Source of the DNA: Lepus europaeus
Taxonomy: Eukaryota; Chordata; Mammalia; Lagomorpha; Leporidae
Assembly (NCBI RefSeq): GCF_033115175.1
Contig: NC_084850.1
Coordinates: 106,251,939-106,315,938 of the forward strand
Length of the DNA: 64,000 nt
Direction of reading: 5' to 3'
Under the pieces are notes generated by a model. That model searched no databases, was not told the origin of the DNA, and worked only from the letters and a program-made list of their open reading frames with translations. How positions within the stretch are numbered: the stretch's first letter is position 1; every line of letters begins with the position of its first letter. Below, piece after piece: positions 58,092 to 64,000 of this stretch. The position numbers and the translations under genes were made by a program.

Positions 58092-58222
58092 TCTTCCTTC
58101 CGTTGGTTCACTCCACAAATGGCCACTATGGCCGGCGCGCTGCGGGACCAGAACCAGGACTAGAACCCTGGGGTGCCAGTGCCGCAGGCGGAGGATTAGC
58201 CTAGTGAGTTGCGGTGCCGGCC
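58028..58222 (-). mobile_element. CSINE, internally deleted
   Basis: Tail and head are intact, but about 130 bp of the centre are missing, joined at 'ggcgcgctgcgggaccagaac'. TSD ttttgttatctt is exact at 58016-58027 and 58224-58235. Confidence 0.95.
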
Positions 58223-58399
58223 TTTTTGTTATCTTAAGAAATATTCTCAAACCCAAAGTCACATGTGTATTCCTTTATAGATTGTTAGATTGCCACTAAA
58301 CACACCAGTAAGGGAAACAGTTTATTGGAGAAAACCCAGCAGACTGGAGGGAAGGGGTGAAGAAGGAAAAAGAGAGAAGGAGAGTGTAACAGAGAGAAG

Positions 58400-58480
58400 G
58401 GGAGAGAGAGAGAGAGAGAGAGAGGAGAGGAGAGGAGAGGAGAGGAGAGGAGAGGAGAGGAGAGGAGAGGAGAGGAACTA
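58400..58480. repeat. (GA)n/(GGAGA)n purine repeat in solo LTR
   Basis: GA units (58403-58424) pass into about ten GGAGA pentamers. Purine-rich DNA continues to about 58590. Confidence 0.93.
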
Positions 58481-58615
58481 GTGAGGACAGGAGAGAGAGA
58501 GGAGCCGAGAGAGAGGGAGAGGAGAGAGAGGAGAGAGGTGAGCGAGAGAGAAGCCAAGAGAGAGCAGAGAGACAGTGAGCAAGAGAGAGCCACGTGTTCA
58601 GGAACAAGTCCTTTT

Positions 58616-58920
58616 TTTTTTTTTTTTTTTTTTACAGGCAGAGTTGGAGAGAGAGAGAGAGACAGAGAGAAAGGTCTTCCTTTTCCATTGGTTCACCTCT
58701 CAATGGCCGCCGCCAGGAGCTAGGTGCTTCCTCCTGGTCTCCCATGATTGTGCAGGGCCCAAGGACCTGGGCCATCCTCCACTGCACTCCCAGGCCACAG
58801 CAGAGAGCTAGACTGGAAGAGGAGCAACCAGGACAGAATGGGGCACCCCGGCTGGGGCTAGAACCCAGGGTGCCAGCACTGCAAGGCGGAGGATTAGCCT
58901 ATTGAGCTGCTGAGCTGGCC
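58616..58920 (-). mobile_element. CSINE, young GC-rich type, in solo LTR
   Basis: Long T run, then 'acaggcagagttggagagag'; head 'ttgagctgctgagctggcc' decayed. TSD caggaacaagtcctttt (58599-58615) matches 58921-58937 with one difference. Confidence 0.95.
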
Positions 58921-59316
58921 CAGGAACAGGTCCTTTTAAAACTTTCCTGGAGGGTGGGCAGAGAAGCAGGAGCAGTGAATCCCATTAGGATGGGGGTGGA
59001 GCTTGATAATGGCGGTTGGGCCATGTGGCCACCTGGCTTCCAGCAATGACAGCGGGGGCTAGAGCCTAGGATGGTGTCAGGATGTAGATCACGCCATAGA
59101 TAAAACTGCACCATTTTCCTAACATAGATAATGTTGAAATTTTAGCTTGTTTTTCACATTTGTGTTTTTATTCTACTTAGAATGTATTTTGGTAGTATTG
59201 TAAAGTTTTCCTCATACTTAGTTGATGTTTTTATATGGAAAACTATTGAGAAAGAAATTGTGATCATGGCTATTAAATGAAATGCAATGTCATAGCCCAT
59301 TATACTGAAAGAACGT

Positions 59317-59377
59317 TTTAAAGATTTTATTTATTTGAAAGACAGTTACAGGAGAGAAAGAAATAGGGTTGGAGTGC

Positions 59378-59419
<42 letters not shown>

Positions 59420-59696
59420 CCTTGATCTTCCATCTACTGGTTCACTCCCCAAATGCTGCAATGACCAGGGCTGGGCCAGGCCAAAACCAGAGGCCTACAA
59501 CACCAGCTGAGTCCCCCACATGAGTAACAGGGGTCAAGTACTTGGGCCATCTTACACTGCCTTCCCGAGCATATTAGCAGGGAGCTGGATAGGAAGTAGA
59601 GCAGCTGGGACTCCAACTGGTGTTGAGATATAAGATGCCAGTGTCACAGGCAGGGACTTAGCTCTCTGTATCACAATGCCAGCCCCACTGTGAAAG
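59317..59696 (-). mobile_element. CSINE, CTTTAAA-tailed type with (GA)n
   Basis: Tail 'ttaaagattttatttatttg', GA run 59381-59416, head 'tgtatcacaatgccagcccc'. 59697-60330 has no recognised feature. Confidence 0.92.
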
Positions 59697-60334
59697 GATA
59701 TTAAACTAGAGATAAGAGGTGGTCTGTAAAGAGATAGACTTTCAGTGTTCTAGAGAAATCATTGTAAGGGTATTGATATGGTCAACGATTATTCCTTGTG
59801 TCACTAGACAAGGGATTGGCTTAGTTCTTGCTATATATAATTTTATAAAAACAGACCTCTCTGTATGTGTGAATATTCCATAAACAGAAGCACTAGATTA
59901 TCAATGAAAGATATATGGACTAATGATATTAAGCTCAAGTATAATATGACAGTGGCACAGTAAGAATTCTGCTCTTTTCTACTCTGACAGAATCTCTGGC
60001 AGATATTCATACTTCATGAATTTAGGGAAAATGGAAAATGATATTCCAATTTATGCAGCACCTGCCCTGTTTTGGCTGTCTCACTTCCAATATGTTTTTT
60101 AGTTTTGACTAAATTAATTGGCATTTATAGCAAGGTTGGAGGATGGGAGTGTCTTCTCAAAGGTGTTGTTCACTATAATGTCAAACTACCCAGTTGTCCT
60201 AGCAAATTTATTTACTAGTCTACCTTTTCCCATTGATTTGTAGTGACAACTCTATTGCACACTAAGTTTTTATATATAGTTTGTTTATAGGCTGTCTATT
60301 CCTTTTATTGGGTTTGTAGATACAGAAATATTTG

Positions 60335-60930
60335 ATACCTTTCCTCACCCAACATAGAGGGGTCATGGATGACACTCATATAACAAAAGACAGGTTAATA
60401 AGAGAAAAGCATAACAAATTTATTTAATAAAAGTTTAAATTTCATCAGAAATAAATTTCAACAATCCAGAGAAAACTGTGTATTTTTATGGTTAAGTTTG
60501 CTAAAAAATGGACAGCCACTTAGAAATGTGTTTGTACAAAAGAGTATGATCTTGTGGTAGTAGATCAAGGAGGAACAACTAGCTAGGCCTCTTTACTCAG
60601 ATTCTTCTTAGTCTTCTTTTGTAGTATTTCCTCTTCCAGGTTATGGGATAGGACCTCTCTGGAATTAATATCTTCAATAGAGAAGGGAGAAGGGAGAGAG
60701 TAACTTTTCTACGTTTTATGGATTCTTTTTGGGGAAAAGGATTTTACTTTCTATAATTCATCTTGGGCAAAGGAAATCTGGTTTATATGAATCACTCTAG
60801 TGGAATATAAGAGTATGGGAGGTCAGAAAGACCTTGCTTCTGAGATCCTTCCATTCTTCTTTAGTTCAATGTACTTAGCACATCAAGGTAACATAATTGG
60901 AAGTATCTTGCTTTTATTCCTGACAGATTT
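60335..60930 (-). repeat. Possible LTR relic
   Basis: 'caaaagacaggttaataagag' and 'aacaaatttatttaataaaag' (poly(A)-signal-like on the minus strand) match 50250-50320; the rest is a loosely LTR-like 500 bp. Family not assigned. Confidence 0.45.
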
Positions 60931-61049
60931 ATCTGTCCCTAGGAAAATAATTCACAATTATAATTACTAATATTTGAAATAAATCTTAAAAATTTGCTAA
61001 GATGAGTCTCTGCACTTTATTTATTTTATTGACTTGATTATTTTTGGAC

Positions 61050-61330
61050 TGTAAACACACCCCAAAAATCCATATAAATTTTAGACTTATCATGGTAAAT
61101 AGATTGAAAATGTTCTTAATGTTGTTATTGTATGGCTTTGAATTCAGAAGTCAAAGTAGGCACAGCTGACATATTATGTTTATTTGTACTTTATTTGTAC
61201 ATTATCCTTGAACATGGTCTATCTCTCCATTTGTGTCCTTATAAAGTGTTTTATAATCTTTCTACAAATAACTTGTGTTGTTAAATTTTATTTCCCATAG
61301 GTTTATTTTATTTTGAACATTATCATTTTT
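61050..61330 (-). mobile_element. Ancient L1 (L1M) ORF2 fragment
   Basis: 'aacatggtctatctctccattt' and 'ttaaattttatttcccataggt' follow inverted L1 ORF2 order. Heavily decayed. Confidence 0.6.
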
Positions 61331-61717
61331 AACTTACAATCTCAAATCATGTTGCAGCCATGACAGTGAGTCACTCTGATTCCCATTCAGAGAAAATCTG
61401 TTTGGAGGTTCACAGTGACCTGACAGCCTCAACTTTAGGATCTACCAAATTTTGTAGGTCAAGTACAGACTGTTGCTAGCTCCAGCATGAGACCAATTCA
61501 ACAGGGGTATCAGGACATGGCCATTTCTATGAGAGACAGAAATTTCTAGTGTTACCTTTACTCTGGAGTGCATTACTGCCTTGGTCATAATTTTCTCAGA
61601 GATGCTCCTCAGTCTGAGCCTCTTCCTACATAATCTCTTTGCTCTCTCCTTTATATGGTGCAGTAAGAAGACTTACTGTGTATACTCCTATTTCCACTCT
61701 ACTTATCTTTTAAATAT

Positions 61718-61904
61718 GTAAACTGGGAACACAATCCATATCTTGTATGTAGGTGGCAGGAACCCAACAACTTGAGCCATCAACTACTACGTCCTAGGGT
61801 CTGCATTGGCAGTGAAGCTGGAATTGAGAGCTGGAGCCAAGAGTTAAACTCTGATACTCCAGTGTGGGATGTAGGCATCTTAACCACTAGAACAAATGCT
61901 TGCT
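61718..61904 (-). mobile_element. CSINE fragment, old
   Basis: Head-side half only: 'aggtggcaggaacccaacaa', 'gtctgcattggcagtgaagc', 'gggatgtaggcatcttaacc'. Confidence 0.8.
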
Positions 61905-62445
61905 CTGAAAATTTATTATTATTTATCATGGTTGGTATTTTTAATGCCTTTTGATATGAAGGCCAATGACTTTGTTCAACTCTGGAAATTTGTAAATGTT
62001 TTCATTTCAAATGTTGGATCACCACCATTCCATTTATTCTTCTAGGACTCCTTTGGAACTTACTTCTCTTTCATTCTTCCTTCCATGAAATGAATTTGGA
62101 TTTATTGGATTTTTACTATATGCAGTGTACAAGCATTGAGAATAAAAAGCTAAAATGCACATTGAAAAACTTAAAACACTATAAAAATAATATAAAATCT
62201 TAAAATGATTAAATTAGGTGCTTCAGGACACTTGAGTGCAAAGATAATAGGGGATAGTAAAAAAAATATCTCCTATAACTTCACTTGTAAGCTTTTGTTC
62301 CTCAATATCAATCCATAAATGGATCAATAATTCAAGAAAATGCTAATACAGTTCCTTAGTCTCTGCTTCCAAATTATTTATGACAATTGGCTCAAGCAAA
62401 AAAATTAGCATATAAGTTATTCCTGGAGAGTCCTTTCTGTGAAGC

Positions 62446-62470
62446 ATACATGCCCACTGTGGGCATGTAT
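62446..62470. repeat. Perfect 11-bp inverted repeat, 3-base loop
   Basis: atacatgccca, loop ctg, tgggcatgtat. It could form a cruciform or short hairpin. No associated element recognised. Confidence 0.9.
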
Positions 62471-62584
62471 AGTTAACCCAACAATGGGTGAAGTTTTCAT
62501 AAACCTGGAGGTTCCACTATGGATATTCTATATGTATTATTAATATTCCTTGGTAATATTTAGCTTTTTACTTTATTGGTACTG

Positions 62585-62935
62585 CAGGAAACCAGAATAT
62601 ATCCACTCCAAAATATGTCTGTGGAAGACTAGAATATGCTGTCCCAAAATATGCCTCTTTCACATAAGGATTATTTTGACTTGATTATTTTGAGAAACAG
62701 CAAAAACAGAAGAAGTCCTGAAAAAAATAGAAGTTATCCTTTTGCAAGGGAAATTTACAAATGACATATCCATTTGTAAGGATATCGCCCTCTGTATACA
62801 AGGAAGAGAAGGATGATTCTAAATTAAGAGACTCTTATTAATGCAGAAAGCACCAATCAAGTTCTCATAACAAACCTGACACTTGTTTACTATGTGTTCT
62901 CTGTTCACTTTCCCAGAAATGGAAGCTTTAATTTG
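62585..62935 (+). mobile_element. ERVL-type LTR relic
   Basis: 'ccaaaatatgtctgtgg', 'caaaatatgcctctttcacataagg', 'tttgcaagggaaatttaca' and 'actcttattaatgcag' (pieces) share their plan with the relics at 36340 and 53290. Confidence 0.55.
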
Positions 62936-63039
62936 CATTTCCCTAATAACAAATGCTTATTTGCCATCTGTATATCCTTTTTGGTAAAGTGCTATTCAGT
63001 TCTTTTGTCTCTTTTATTTATGTAATTTATGTATTTATT

Positions 63040-63380
63040 TATTTTTTTGACAGGCAGAGTGGATAGTGAGAGAGAGAGACAGACAGAGAGAAAGGTCTTC
63101 TTTTTGCCGTTGGTTCACCCCCAATGGCCGCCACGGCTGGCGCGCTGCGGCCGGCGCACCGCGCTGATCCAAAGCCAGGAGCCAGGTGCTTCTCCTGGTC
63201 TCCCGTGGGGTGCAGGGCCCAAGGATCTGGGCCATCCTCCACTGCCTTCCTGGGCCACAGCAGAGAGCTGGCCTGGAAGAGGGGCAACCGGGACAGAATC
63301 CGGCGCCCCGACCGGGACTAGAACCTGGTGTGCCGGCACCACAGGTGGAGGACTAGCCTATTGAGCCACAGCGCCGGCCT
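63040..63380 (-). mobile_element. CSINE, young GC-rich type
   Basis: Tail 'tttttgacaggcagagtgga', CG-rich centre 'ggctggcgcgctgcggccgg', head 'gagccacagcgccggcct'. TSD gtatttatt at 63031-63039 and 63381-63389. Confidence 0.95.
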
Positions 63381-63399
63381 GTATTTATTCTTATAAATT

Positions 63400-63702
63400 T
63401 TTTTATTTTAACTTATTTGAGAGAAAGAGAGAGAGAGAGAGAAAGCTCCTGTACACTGGTTCACTCGCCCAAATGCCTGCAACTGCTGGACCTAGGCAAG
63501 GCAAGCTGGGGGCTAGGAATTCAATCCAAGTCTCCTGCATGAGTAACATTAACCCAATTACTTGAGCCATCACCTCTTCCTCCCAAAGTCTGCATTAGTA
63601 GGAAGCTGGGATCAGGAGCCAAAGCCAGGAATTGAATGTGGGCACTCTAATATGGGATGTGGGCATCTTAACTGACAACCACTAGGATAAATCTACACCC
63701 CT
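63400..63702 (-). mobile_element. CSINE, old copy
   Basis: Inverted; GA run 63421-63442, 'gcctgcaactgctggaccta', head 'ccactaggataaatctacacccc'. Confidence 0.88.
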
Positions 63703-63739
63703 TGCCTCTTTTTAATTGAGTTATTTACTTTCTTACTAT

Positions 63740-64000
63740 TGCATTATTTAAAAAAATTTACATTATATAAGTTTCATGTATTTCATATATATACAGATTC
63801 AGGAACATAGTGATACTTCTTCCCCACCTTCATTCCAACCCTTGTTTCTCCTCTCTCTCACATTCCCACTCTTAATTTTTACAAAGATGTTTTTTCAGTT
63901 TACTTAATTATGGTATAGTTAACCCTACACTAAGTAAAAGAGTTGAACAAATAGTATGAAGAAAAAAAAACAACACTGTTCCTCAACAGAAGAGACAGGG
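63740..64000 (-). mobile_element. Older L1 3' end, continues past window
   Basis: 'tataagtttcatgtatttcatat' and 'ggtatagttaaccctacactaagtaaaag' with 'acactgttcctcaacag' (pieces) match the plan of older rabbit-type L1 3' sequence, inverted. It runs off the window. Confidence 0.6.

Larger units (their letters stand above)
58283..59124 (-). mobile_element. Solo ERV LTR with 5-bp TSD
   Basis: Minus strand: TGTTAGGAAAATGG ... GGCAATCTAACA, with TATA-like 'gttttaaaaggacc' near 58935 and AATAAA near 58322. The 5-mer tagat flanks it at 58278-58282 and 59125-59129. TG...CA ends plus a 5-bp duplication show a true proviral integration later reduced to one LTR. A CSINE (58616-58920) and a GGAGA microsatellite lie inside. 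Without the SINE and its TSD it is about 520 bp. Confidence 0.88.

Noticed and set aside
58290..58723. Open readings of Arg/Glu or Leu/Ser repeats on both strands
   Set aside because: They translate the GA/GGAGA microsatellite in the solo LTR.

Overview
This is nuclear DNA from a lagomorph, most likely rabbit (Oryctolagus) or hare. The evidence is more than forty copies of the lagomorph C-repeat SINE (CSINE), with its GGCCGGCGCCGTGG-type tRNA-derived head and CT-rich/A-rich tail, together with rabbit-type LINE-1 (L1) sequences, ancient L1M and MaLR/ERVL repeats and vertebrate microsatellites. No host protein-coding exon or functional RNA gene can be supported on either strand, so the window is probably intergenic or deep intronic. 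Almost everything recognisable is a mobile element, and many are nested, which gives relative ages.

Layout. 1-1.09 kb: GATA microsatellite and old repeats. 1.09-6.58 kb: a minus-strand composite 'half-L1' with an L1 5'UTR, an intact ORF1, about 2.6 kb of non-L1 DNA where ORF2 should be, and an L1 3'UTR, inside a perfect 18-bp target-site duplication (TSD). 7-8 kb: nested SINEs. 8.2-10.05 kb: a plus-strand 5'-truncated L1 that carries about 540 bp of non-L1 DNA past its own poly(A) site, inside a 15-bp TSD (3' transduction). 11-13.5 kb: mostly unassigned. 13.9-14.7 kb: an LTR. 15.4-20.3 kb: a decayed minus-strand L1 with ORF2 remnants, a GAA-type purine tract and a SINE-associated internal deletion. 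20.7-22.5 kb: SINEs. 22.7-27.0 kb: a 4.3-kb segment whose left end is an L1 3' end of the same type as the composite and whose two sides carry the same 17-bp repeat, splitting one old LTR-like element. 29-32 kb: SINEs and a MaLR LTR. 33.08-34.19 kb: a mariner-like inverted-repeat element holding an RPL23A processed pseudogene and an L1 fragment. 35.6-36.7 kb: LTR relics. 37-53 kb: SINEs, an MLT1-like LTR and ancient L1M pieces. 54.3-56.9 kb: one old SINE split by a cluster of at least three endogenous-retrovirus LTRs. 58.28-59.13 kb: a solo LTR with 5-bp TSD and a SINE inside. 59-64 kb: SINEs, LTR relics and an L1 3' end running off the window.

How the parts work together. There is no operon or pathway. 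The shared theme is L1 reverse transcriptase acting on different templates: its own RNA, readthrough RNA (8.2-10.05 kb), a ribosomal-protein mRNA (33.1-33.6 kb), SINE RNA, and two composite RNAs that end in an L1 3'UTR but carry unrelated DNA upstream. The composite half-L1 and the 4.3-kb insertion are the best candidates for something undescribed. Family names come from recognition by eye; no database search was run, and edges without a stated TSD are approximate.
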